Source: Bugula neritina (lineage: Eukaryota > Bryozoa > Gymnolaemata > Cheilostomatida > Bugulidae). From it: a stretch of 64,000 nt of DNA. Made by a program: the position numbers and the translations under genes. The stretch lies in the NCBI GenBank assembly GCA_964035545.1, contig OZ037771.1, positions 2,842,628-2,906,627 of the forward strand, in the 5' to 3' direction. Shown here in pieces: positions 54,899 through 64,000 of this stretch (positions within the stretch are counted from its first letter, which is position 1; every line of letters starts with the position of its first letter). Below the pieces are notes generated by a model, which saw nothing but the letters and a program-made list of their open reading frames with translations, did not search any database and was not told where the DNA came from.

Positions 54899-56637
54899 AT
54901 GACCACCTATGTGCAGCCTGTGATGCGTCGCCGAAACCAGAGGTTTGCCAAAGTATCGGCTGAATATATCGGGAGACAAAATGAAGAAATAACTGACAGA
55001 GCTAGAATTGACATAGGTAAGGTGCAGAAATGGAGAAATTGAGAAAAGCCTGTGTTCTAGATTAGAAATGTAGTGAAAGAAGTTATGTTCGCGCAAAAAA
55101 TTTCAACCAGCGCCCCAAACAAAAATTTATAAAGAAATTTAAAGAACTTAGGCAATCTCAATTTCTCTGCTACTGCACTTAAATGTTGTGAATTTACAAA
55201 CAAAAATAGTTTTTAATTGTTGGTTTATGTATTCATTGAATGCTGTCTACTGTACTGCAGGCAATGCCGTACAGAGATTAGCTGATGTCAATATGAATGA
55301 TCTGCTGATTGATAAAATGGGGATAATATCAGACATTAGCAATAACAACCACATTGAGGAGACAAATGACAAGATAGATTGTCCGCCCAATGAAAATCCT
55401 ACAGATAAGAGCGAGCTCTTGAGGTAGTAAACTATACAAACTATTGACTGTAGACTACTAACTGTGGACTACTGACTGTGGACTACTGACTACTAACTGT
55501 AGACTACTAACTGTATACTACTAACTGTGGACTACTAACTGTATACTACTAACTGTGGACTACTAACTGTGGACTACTAACTGTGGACTACTAACTGTGG
55601 ACTACTAACTGCTGACTACTAACTGTGGACTACTGACTACTAACTGTAGACTACTAACTATTTACTGTAAACTACTAAATACTGTGTCAGCAGCATTAAC
55701 CTTCCACGTATTGTTAACAACACTATAAAACAAAAGAATGTGTTATGTTAACAAATAGCTAATCTTTCAGAATGGTCATTGCTTAACCTGTAATTATAAT
55801 AATACAGTAGGTGTTTAACAACTTTAGTTTTTATAAAAAATTAAAATGTAGTTGTGGCATTCACAGTACAGTAGAGGGTACTGACTCAACTAATGCTGTT
55901 ATGACCTTAAGATCTCAAACCCTTACCAATAGTTCATTTCATGCGATAACCATTCTCAAAAGGACATTATATAAATTCACCATGGAAATATATTTGTGTT
56001 TAACTGAGTATAATATATGTACCTAATTCTATTATAGTCAATACACATGAACATTGAGCTCTAAATATAAAACTTAACTTGCTTGTTGTTGTGTTGCAGA
56101 AGTCCTAGAAGAGTTAGTTTTGCTGATTCACTGGGCTACGATTTGGAATCAATTAGGATAATGTCGGAAGGCATTGACACACCCCCAAAACTGCTGAGCT
56201 GCAATGTTAACAATTCTAGCAACTCCAAACAGCCGTCGCTGCGGCCTCTATTTGCTCAGCCTATCACAGACTACAATGAATATTTAAGAAGACTTAGTAG
56301 TGATTGTGTTTGTTTAGAATCTCTTGACATCAATGAGAAGGCTATGAGAGGTCTTGTAAAAGTAAGGAACATAGACTACACAAAGTCAGTAAAGATTCGT
56401 TATACTGCAGACAATTGGAGATCGTGCGAAGAATTAGAATGCTATTATCTTAATCCGGCATTTGGTGCTGCTAAAACTAGTATTTATGACACATTTCACT
56501 TTCAGCTAAGCATAGACGAAAGATGGAGTAGTTTTGAATTCTGTATTTCGTATGAATGTAAAGGGGTACAGTTTTGGGACAACAACAATGGTGCTAATTA
56601 TAGATTAGACAGAAGTTCACTGCAACAGTCAAAGTAA
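54899..56637 (+). CDS. PPP1R3-like: Protein phosphatase 1 glycogen-targeting subunit (PPP1R3B/C type)
   Basis: Regulatory subunit that binds PP1 catalytic subunit and glycogen, so that PP1 activates glycogen synthase and inactivates phosphorylase. Three exons: 54899-55016, 55261-55423 and 56100-56637, giving 272 aa, close to the 285-317 aa of vertebrate 3B/3C. The PP1-docking RVxF motif is RRVSFADSLG (Val 99, Phe 101). A CBM21 carbohydrate-binding domain fills about residues 145-265: VKVRNIDYTKSVKIRYT, DNWRS, YDTFHFQLSI, FEFCISYECKG and the closing FWDNNNGANYR. The N-terminal 94 residues are not conserved. The splice phases agree. A possible non-coding leader exon ends at 53151. It is convergent with PIGZ. 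Confidence 0.93.
55444..55675 (+). repeat. (GACTACTAACTGTG)n minisatellite after a PPP1R3 donor
   Basis: About 15 copies of a 14-base unit, some shortened to GACTACTGACT, start about 20 bases after the donor of exon 55261-55423. The 3' part of the intron is not repetitive. Confidence 0.9.
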
Positions 56638-57264
56638 TGTACGGTTTCGACAAACTATTCAGTGATTTAAACTATCATTTTAGATTTTGTGTTCTATCTA
56701 CAATATTTTAGAAAGATATTTTTGCTAAAATCCACATGTACAACCCGGTGAATGTGTCAAATTACATATTAAATACCTTTTTTGAGTTCATTATGTGTAG
56801 TGATAGAATCTATAATGGTCTTCAAATACATTATTGAATTACATAGTCTAAGCGAATTAGTAAAATAAGGCAAATTTTATTTCATTGTGATTCATGTTTT
56901 AGACTTTTTGGTAATTATAGATGGATATATATTATATGCATATATAGTGCATAGTTGTGCAGCTCAGTTTGTTGTGGCCCACATTTCATTGATATGGAAA
57001 ATAGAAAGTTCAACTGTTTATTAAATAACTTAACATTGGTTTCAAAATATTTACAAAAACTAGAAAAATATCGCAGGGGAGAATTTACTATCAAACAATA
57101 TAGAAAACAATTTTTGTGTGAAAATGTTGCTGTAACCAATTTTGAAATTCTTTGATAAAGTCTCATGTCAACAACTGCTGAAGTATAATGAACAATACTC
57201 TACATTGAGATTAGTGTGCATCACTTAGCGTGTCAATGCTGCCATGTCAATGCTGTCGTCATGG
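56638..57264. other. Convergent 3' region PPP1R3 (+) / PIGZ (-)
   Basis: AT-rich and without coding support. A TTTATT near 56877 is a possible poly(A) signal for PIGZ on the - strand. No canonical AATAAA on + is obvious close to the PPP1R3 stop. The short open frames on both strands near 57.0 kb are rejected. Confidence 0.4.
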
Positions 57265-60200
57265 TCACATGTTAAGAGAGGTGATTTTTGGCAGCGTGAT
57301 AGCCATGACTTCATAATCCTCGTCTCCAACGTAGTCGCCGGTATTTTTGAAACTATTGGAGCTGGGGTACGTCTGCACAATCAACTTCCTGTTAGTCAGT
57401 CGGTATATGTTGAGTGAGAGATAGAGATGCAAGGAGTCGAACGTAGCCTGCCAGTCAGGGAGCCCTTCATTGTCGTATGTAAGAATGGAATCTATAAATA
57501 GCATAGGATTTTATAAATGGCATGGAATCTATAAATAGCATAGAACCTATAAATAGCATAGGATTTTATAAAAAGCATGAAATCTGATACATAGCATGGA
57601 ATCTTATAAATTTTACCCTGGGATCTTATAATTAGTATACTTTATAATACAGAGGCGTTACGTCTGACAGAGGGCACAGTAACTAACCAGTAGTCTGTGT
57701 AACCAACTAGATACATACCAATATCGGGAGGGTCTTCTAAACTGAGGTGAGGGTAAAAAGACCTTTCTAGCTCAACGGAGAACCTGTAAGACATAGCCAA
57801 GTAGACAAGCTGAAAGTTTCATAGTAAATTTATTACAATAAACATGGTAAACAATAATTCAATTATAAGTGACGCATCTTTAGGATATAATATATAACTT
57901 CTACAATAAAATTCAAACTTTACTAGAGCCCCACAGCAAAGTTGAGGGCTGCAATAAGCATGTATATCAACTGAATACAACTAGATGTACTGCAATTAAA
58001 ATATGAGTAATGCTAGCATAAATAGGGCACCATGAAACTCTCTGCAAACAATGCTGCATGTTTCACTACATTGTCAATAATTGATTAGGGTTAGAGTTGT
58101 CTTCTCACAGTAAGTTGACTATACAGAAATTATGAGTTTCTTAACCTGATACCTCAATTAGTTCACACAAATATTCGCCTTTCAAAAATTTAAAAATTAA
58201 AAACTTGACTTGTATGCTTAATATAATACAGCTGAATAAACTACAAAATTCAAATGAACAGTACATGTGTATTATATTGCAATAATTGCATTACATTATT
58301 TTAACAAACATTTCCAATAACTTTCCACTATCTTTATGAAGTAGACATAACAATGGGAAAAGTAAAATCTAAAAAGAACTCACAGCAAGTATCAGAAGAA
58401 AATGCTAGAAAGTGAAATCAGACAGTGATTGGCTATGGCGTAGTCGAGCTTCGTGTAAATACAAGCGCGGCTTATTTTGAGAAGACAACTTCAGTATATA
58501 TGTATTTATAGGAGTTGAGATTATTTATTTGACAGAGCACCTGTCTTACCTGTCACCGAGCAGCTGCCGTAACTGCGACTCACAATACGGACTGACAAAG
58601 AAGAATGAGTCATATTCAGAGAGCACCTCCTCCAAGTTGAAGTCGTCTACTCCCCCTTGTAGGTCAACAAGCTTTATGTGATCGGCTTCCCGTACGTGTA
58701 TCTACAGTTAAGTGTATCTACAGGTAAGTGTATCTACAGGTAAGTGTATCTACAGGTAAGTGTATCTACAGGTAAGTGTGTATGTGTAAGTGTACCTACA
58801 GGTAAGCGTACGTGTATCTATAGGTAAATGTATGTGGATGTGTATCTACGTGAAGTGTACTGTATCTACAGGTACGTGTATCTACAGGTAAGTGTATCTA
58901 CAGGTAAGTGTACATGTATGTGGATATGTATTTATGTGAAGTGTATGTGTAGAGCAGTATATATACAGAGTGTAGTACAAGACTATTATAACATGCAGGT
59001 ACAATAATAGTTTACACACAACACTACTATAATACAATGAAATATGTGTGTGTATTTCTTTTTATTCAACTAAATTGATATCATCACATTTCAAATTTAA
59101 TTGAGCAATTCCACAACCTGCTGTATCATTATTGCCTCATTCTAATTACTCAGCTTATGATCTCACCTGTAATAGAGACTTGGGAGGCATATAAGTTCTG
59201 TGATATACAATTATCTCCCCTCTGTTAAACCTTCCAGCCGACTTTAGATTGTTTAGATAAATCAGCGAGGGAACAACTCCAGCTTGGTGAAGGTTACCAA
59301 ATAAGAATCCTGTAACATAGCAACACTCGTGTAGACATCAATATAACAACTCTAGAAATCATTGGTAGGTGAGCACTGCTTCGAAAAGACAACAAAAACA
59401 GAAACGCTTGACTAAAGTTGGAAACATGCAAAATTAGGTAGACTAAATTACCCAAGAAGAAATTGTGAGGAATCCAGAATATGATGAATAAGGCATACAG
59501 GGCTTTGCTGTTGATCAGATTGAGACCATATGTTGCTATGACAACAGCCGGCACTAACAGCGGAATAATAAACCTGTAACATAATGTGCATCTTGCTCTA
59601 ATAATCTTGTCAATCAACTTCAGTTAGCTTTGAGTTTAGAGTTGTATTTTCTTTGCATGGCTTAAATTCTATTGCTGTTACAGCTAAATTTAATAACCAA
59701 TTAAATTTACAAGATTTTTCTCTTACAGTTGAGTAACACCTGTGTAGTTAGTTTAATCATAGATTGAAGTATAGTGATGGGAGTTCATTTCAAGTTAGTA
59801 TAAGTTGCTACTATTAAGGCCTGGCCACACGATCGTGAGAATCACACGAAATCGTCTATTTGACACGAAAAAATATTCGTACGAGAAAATTTGAGGGAAT
59901 TCAAACGAAATCGTCATCGTTGGGTGTACACGACGATGAAGATGGACGAAAAATCACAATCGACGATAAGTACCATTTGATTGGTCAATAGAATTTTAGC
60001 AACAGTAATTATTTCATTTCTACCACGTTTTTCTATTTGACAATTTTCTGCTGTTTGTACCTCGTGCAAGACTCATTCACGGACTATTTATTATGTGTTT
60101 CGTCCGACGAGTATGTGGCTGGTCAAAACAAGAGGGTAACTCACGAAAATCGTCACACGATTTCGTGTGATTCTCACTGATGGTGAGGCCAGGCCTTTAC

Positions 60201-63200
60201 AACCATAAGGAGACTAGTTTACTGAATGTTTACAAAAGTTATTCTATAGCAATGACACTTATCTCCTGCCACCATTGGTATTGAATAGTAAATAATAACA
60301 GTGTATTAGTTAGTGACATTGTCTGATAACACCTGTTTCAATCAAACTGACAGGTGATTTTGTTTTCTTTCAACACCATTGAGAAATATTAATTTTATTT
60401 AAATACTACACAACCTGTTTCCTTATAATATTATTATGCAGGATACTGAATTCTGAACACACAAAACTGTATTTATGGATACCCCATAGAGATGACAAGC
60501 ACTATTTTTGAAAATTATCTTCTCCTAACCACCACAGGATTCACAATGGTCTATGCAAAGTGCATGTTAGTCAGAAATTCGAGAGAAAAAAGGGAAAAGC
60601 CCAGGAGTAAAAGGACCTAGAGACTAACACCCCACCAGAACAGGGGCATCCATGGCCTGACCACAACAGAATCTGCTGAGCTTGCATGGCCCCACCAAAC
60701 ACCTGATAAATCAAGCTAACAGAGACCACACTATGATTCCAAGGCTAGTAAACAAACACTGTGGCATAATAAGTTATATTCTATTCAACAGATAGATCTT
60801 CAACCTAGTGAAAGAATCACATGACTGTTCTGCATAAACTAAGATGACATGAAGTCATGCTAATATTTCATTCATTGTCACCGCCATATGTCAAAATAAA
60901 GTAAAAAATTACAATTTTTGCAGATGAACTATATGTTTAACATACAGTAAACTAATTAAAGTACAGCAGGCATAGTAGGTTTATTTCTGCATTGACTGGA
61001 TATACCTCTAAAACTATATGTTTACATAAAATTTAGATTGTGCACAAATTAATTTCTACAAGGTTAAAAACATAACCCGTTAGAAAATATCACCACTGTC
61101 AGATACTACACTCATCATGATGCAAACAGAGTTGAGAGTTTATCAGGGGAAACGACTCCTTTTTCAGTTACAATCCCCTTTATGAGGGATGCAGGAGTGA
61201 CGTCAAAAGCAGGATTCCAACAGGAAATACCGGGAGCAGCCGTACGAACACCGTTGGTATTGGCTAGTTCCTCTGCTGGCCTGAACTCTATCTCAATGTC
61301 CTCTCCTTTAGCAGTGTTCATATCTATTGCAGTTAGAGTTGCAGCTATAAAGAAAGGAACACCAAAATGTTTGGCCACAATAGCAAGCTGAAATGTTCCT
61401 ATTTTATTAGCTGTGTCCCCGTTGGCTGCAATACGATCCGCCCCCACGACGACAGCAGTGATGTCTTTTCTTTCCATCAACAAGGCAGCCATGCTGTCAC
61501 AGATCAGGCTACCAGGTATTCCCTCGTAGACCAATTCATACGCAGTGAGCCGAGCCCCCTGGTTGTAAGGCCTAGTCTCAGTACAGTACACTCTCTCAAG
61601 TTTTCCCACCTCGTGCAATGTTCTGATAACTCCTAGAGCTGTGCCGTATCCAGCTGTAGCCAAAGATCCGGTGTTACAGTGAGTGAGTATGCGTATAGTA
61701 CCCGTCCCGCCGGCGTATTTCAGTATAGCCTCACATCCATTCTTTCCAATAGCCTTGTTACTCGCCACATCCTCTTCTAGCATAGAAACCGCACGTTGGA
61801 TGACCTTGAACTTCAACTGTGACACATCCAGTAGTCTGTTGTCTTGCAGGAACTGGCGGAGGTCTGCAATGGCGGTGGCGAGGTTTACAGCCGTTGGTCT
61901 GGATGTAACAAGGAAAGACAACCTCTGGTTGATTCTACTGATTAACTCATCGCTGCTAGTAAACGAGAGAGATTTTAGCTCCACTGCAAGACTAAGCATT
62001 CCCACAATAGCGATTGCTGGAGCCCCTCTAACCTGCATGCTTTTAATAACACGGTAGCCATCGTCGACGTTGTGTACTTTAACATAGGTGGTTGTCAATG
62101 GTAATAAAAGTTGATCCAGTATCTCCAATCCTTCCGTGTCGGAATACTTTATAGATTGTAGAGCAGACATGATCAGGCTAGTGTTTGAAGCACTTGTTAA
62201 ACTGACAACTGAGTGCTTCAGTCAGATTGACAGTACGAAGCACGTGCTTGTTACGGTTGAGTGCACAAAGGATAGCGGTATTCCTATCGCTCCACATTGA
62301 TCATAGATGTACTTATGGGCGATCTAACACGCTAAGTTTGCTTTGTCTATAGGCACACAACATCCTATAGACTTTAGAGCCCCAGATAACAGGGTAATAA
62401 AAGATGTCAATGTAGGTAAATATTTACTTTTCTTGAATAATAGCTCATTAGACTACAACTTGGTACCACCATCTCTGTGGTTTCCTCCTAAGCTAGAAAG
62501 ATCTGTCATTGAACACTCACTATGTACAAGTATATATCAGGTGGGAAGACAACTACCGAATACATATGTCCCTGGTGTATATTATTTACAGTGTAATCCC
62601 TTGCATCAGCAAGTATATAATGCACAGCAACCAATATTGAATTATTATATTAGAAGGCACTAGGTGAACACACAACTCTTACACTTCTACATAAAAAGTT
62701 CTAAATGAGTAGATAACTCTTATTCTGTAGTGCAAGATTCGAGGGGAGAGAGAGAGAGGGGAGGTTAAGGAAAGGCTATGACTTTAATTAAAAACAAGCA
62801 AGTATGTAGATTAGAGAAGTGCCCTGTATAGCTTTACCTTCCAGTGAGGACCATATATCTAGGATGCTATTTCCAGGTAACACTGAATAATAGCCTCTAA
62901 ATCAAATAGGAGAGTGAGGTTGTAACAATCTAAGTCTATTTACATATCAGCCCATGGACCAATTAAAAATCTTGATTCATAGTGCTGTGCCCACATTGAA
63001 AAATTTATAGATATACAAAAGAAAACAACTCCTAACACTTCACGGCAAACTATGGATAAATTTATCTGCATATATATAAAGTAGGTGTGTGTGTGTATGT
63101 GTGTGTGTGTGCGTGCGTGCGTGTGTGTGTGTGTGAGTGTGCGTGTGTGACTATTTCTTAAACATGCAAATAGATTTACATATAACACACACAACTCCAA

Positions 63201-63564
63201 GACATGTACACATACTCTATAGAGTACAGTATATGAATATCTCTATACAAATGCAATCACTCACCTCGGTTCCTGGTGAGGAAACATACTGAGCAGGGCA
63301 AGAGGTGTGGCCGTGGTGAGGAACAACATTATCATCACGTGTCGGTGAGCTACAGGTAGAGCAACATAGGAAAGAGGTTGTAGACACACACACATATCTC
63401 AATAGTGTTACAATGAGAGAACTAAATACTAACCTTTATTCTTGATGTAAAGTACCATGAATACAAAGAGTAAGAAGAACGCCATGAGAGGTCCGAATAG
63501 CAGAGGTAAATTGACGAGGATGTGGAGGTATCGTGGGTGAAGACCATGCTCCGATAGGTTTTCA
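57265..63564 (-). CDS. PIGZ: GPI mannosyltransferase 4 (PIGZ/SMP3), 3' part only
   Basis: ER multi-pass GT22 enzyme that adds the fourth mannose, from dolichol-phosphate-mannose, to GPI anchor precursors. Seven exons lie inside the window: 63564-63434, 63349-63265, 59573-59452, 59309-59167, 58701-58550, 57783-57719 and 57491-57265 (stop). The first begins in phase 2, so the 5' exons lie beyond the right edge. Family landmarks: NLSEHGLHPRYLHILVNLP, LLFGPL, then hydrophobic segments, then TPLALLSMFPHQEPRFIIPL (the GT22 luminal HxExRF motif in its SMP3 form HQEPRF) and FGNLHQAGVVPSL. The C-terminal 180 residues (DDFNLEEVLSEYDSFFFVSP and onward) are soluble and less conserved. All phases agree. 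The 3.7 kb intron holds MRI1 and a MITE. Confidence 0.88.
57488..57615 (-). repeat. Tandem repeat spanning the acceptor of the last PIGZ exon
   Basis: About six copies of a unit close to GGAATCTATAAATAGCATA (+ strand) start at the splice junction of exon 57265-57491. On the - strand each good copy reads CTATTTATAG followed by ATTCCAT or a variant: an acceptor plus the first seven exon bases. Confidence 0.85.
58695..58950 (-). repeat. 16-bp minisatellite copying a PIGZ acceptor
   Basis: The unit GTATCTACAGGTAAGT (+ strand) is repeated about ten times from the 5' edge of exon 58550-58701 into the intron. On the - strand each unit reads ACTTACCTGTAG followed by ATACAC, the acceptor plus the first exon bases. 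Copies near 58808 and 58872 also include the next exon bases (TACGTGTATC), so the array is derived from the junction. Confidence 0.9.
59817..60196. mobile_element. MITE-like element with long terminal inverted repeats
   Basis: 380 bases bounded by inverted repeats of about 45 bases. The left end reads AGGCCTGGCCACACGATCGT and continues GAGAATCACACGAAATCGT; the right end is its reverse complement with a few mismatches. TTA flanks both ends as a possible 3-base target duplication. There is no transposase frame inside. TTA duplications point to the PIF/Harbinger superfamily, but family assignment is inference. CpG content is clearly higher than in the host intron. Confidence 0.85.
61115..62170 (-). 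CDS. MRI1: Methylthioribose-1-phosphate isomerase
   Basis: Aldose-ketose isomerase of the methionine salvage pathway: it converts 5-methylthioribose-1-phosphate to the ribulose-1-phosphate form in the cytosol. It is a single uninterrupted exon of 351 aa, near the usual 350-370. Conserved blocks: MQVRGAPAIAIVGMLSLAVE, TSRPTAVNLATAI, THCNTGSLATAGYGTALGVI (catalytic Cys), TRPYNQGARLTAYEL, CDSMAALLM and VVVGADRIAANGDTANKIGT (catalytic Asp). The eIF2B-alpha/beta/delta-like fold is complete and no disabling change is seen. It lies inside a PIGZ intron in the same orientation. A - strand AATAAA (TTTATT at 60980-60985) lies about 130 bases after the stop. The lack of introns could mean an old retrocopy or simple intron loss. 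Confidence 0.96.
   Translation of the reverse strand: MSALQSIKYSDTEGLEILDQLLLPLTTTYVKVHNVDDGYRVIKSMQVRGAPAIAIVGMLSLAVELKSLSFTSSDELISRINQRLSFLVTSRPTAVNLATAIADLRQFLQDNRLLDVSQLKFKVIQRAVSMLEEDVASNKAIGKNGCEAILKYAGGTGTIRILTHCNTGSLATAGYGTALGVIRTLHEVGKLERVYCTETRPYNQGARLTAYELVYEGIPGSLICDSMAALLMERKDITAVVVGADRIAANGDTANKIGTFQLAIVAKHFGVPFFIAATLTAIDMNTAKGEDIEIEFRPAEELANTNGVRTAAPGISCWNPAFDVTPASLIKGIVTEKGVVSPDKLSTLFAS
62333..62663 (+). other. Possible coding exon of an unrecognised + strand gene
   Basis: After an acceptor-like TTGTCTATAG a 110-codon frame runs to a TAG. It has protein-like composition (VPPSLWFPPKLERSVIEH, QLPNTYVPGVYYLQCNP) but no Met in frame, so it would have to be a terminal exon. No upstream + strand exon was found. 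A GTAGGTAAAT inside could also be a donor. It may be a chance frame. Confidence 0.25.
63086..63140. repeat. (GT)n/(GC) microsatellite
   Basis: GTGTGTGT run with interspersed TGCG units inside the large PIGZ intron. The reverse strand reads as a His/Thr repeat frame, which is an artefact of the repeat. Confidence 0.9.
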
Positions 63565-64000
63565 CTACAATGCAGGAGCTGAGTCTATCAACGCAGTGCA
63601 CAGGCTAATAGCTGTGTAGAAAGATTCATATTGTCACACAATTATTTACTTTAGTAAATTAACAATTTGGTTTGCTAAAATATAAATTATTTTTTATTAA
63701 AACATGCAGTGAATAATGATTGATACTTATTTAGTCAACTAGGATATTCTGATAGCTTAACGTGTATTACCATGGCTCTAAGATGTATTACAATAGTTGT
63801 GAAGTGTATTACAACTAATCTTGAAGTATATTAAAATAACCTTTAGGTGCATCATACAATTTAGTCATACCATGTATTACACTAATTTTAAGGGGTATTA
63901 CACTAACTTTGAGGTGTATTACAACAGCTGTGAAGTGTATTACAACAGTTGTGAAGTGTATTACAACAGATGTGAGGTGTATTACAACAGTTGTGAGGTG
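63565..64000 (-). repeat. PIGZ intron with 21-22 bp minisatellite running off the window
   Basis: From about 63755 a unit like GTTGTGAAGTGTATTACAACA repeats about ten times. It is degenerate near the PIGZ exon and becomes nearly perfect towards base 64000, where the window cuts it. Between 63565 and 63755 nothing is recognised. Confidence 0.8.

Larger units (their letters stand above)
62171..63264 (-). other. PIGZ intron upstream of MRI1
   Basis: It contains the MRI1 promoter region (62171-62330; ACGTG-containing, no TATA seen), a possible + strand coding exon at 62333-62663, a purine run near 62740-62765 and a GT/GC microsatellite at about 63086-63140. Confidence 0.45.

Noticed and set aside
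54749-55096. - strand 115-codon frame
   Set aside because: Antisense of the first PPP1R3 exon.
58695-58950. Regularly spaced repeats considered as a CRISPR array
   Set aside because: Units are contiguous without unique spacers, lie in a eukaryotic intron and are explained by splice-junction duplication.
61182-62057. Three + strand frames over MRI1
   Set aside because: Antisense shadows of a fully recognised enzyme.
62940-63200. - strand frame with a His/Thr repeat
   Set aside because: Translation of the GT microsatellite.

Overview
The window is animal (metazoan) nuclear DNA. Genes are split by many GT-AG introns, the base composition is AT-rich, simple repeats are frequent and there are no operons. 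The set of a multi-exon INF2-type formin, tandem GT31 glycosyltransferases and a PPP1R3 glycogen subunit fits an invertebrate. A sponge or other early-branching animal is my guess, but the sequence alone does not settle it. All gene models below were assembled by hand from splice signals, reading-frame phase and remembered family landmarks.

Layout. 2.2-5.1 kb and 7.6-11.0 kb (+): two tandem paralogous GT31 glycosyltransferases with the same six-exon structure. 12.6-41.1 kb (-), with 5' leader to about 43.1 kb: one large gene for an INF2-like formin (about 1431 aa; partial DID/FH3, FH1, FH2, DAD/WH2-like motif, long basic Ser/Arg-rich tail). An intronless, unrecognised type I membrane-protein gene (15.6-16.7 kb, +) lies inside one formin intron on the other strand. 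45.3-46.3 kb (+): DPH3 (diphthamide synthesis). 46.6-51.3 kb (-): PCCB, the mitochondrial propionyl-CoA carboxylase beta subunit. 54.9-56.6 kb (+): a PP1 glycogen-targeting subunit (PPP1R3B/C type). 57.3 kb to beyond the right edge (-): the 3' part of PIGZ/SMP3, the GPI mannosyltransferase that adds the fourth mannose. Its 3.7 kb intron holds an intronless MRI1 gene (methionine salvage), a 380 bp MITE and possibly one more coding exon.

The genes do not form one pathway. Neighbouring pairs are convergent (GT31-2/formin, DPH3/PCCB, PPP1R3/PIGZ) and their 3' ends nearly touch.

Most interesting features: (1) tandem-repeat arrays that begin at, or span, splice junctions in several unrelated genes, including at least three arrays that copy a functional 3' splice site together with the first exon bases; (2) a formin locus with signs of an internal promoter or poison exon, a frame-enforced alternative-exon pair, and a nested orphan membrane gene; (3) nested genes in the PIGZ intron next to a MITE.
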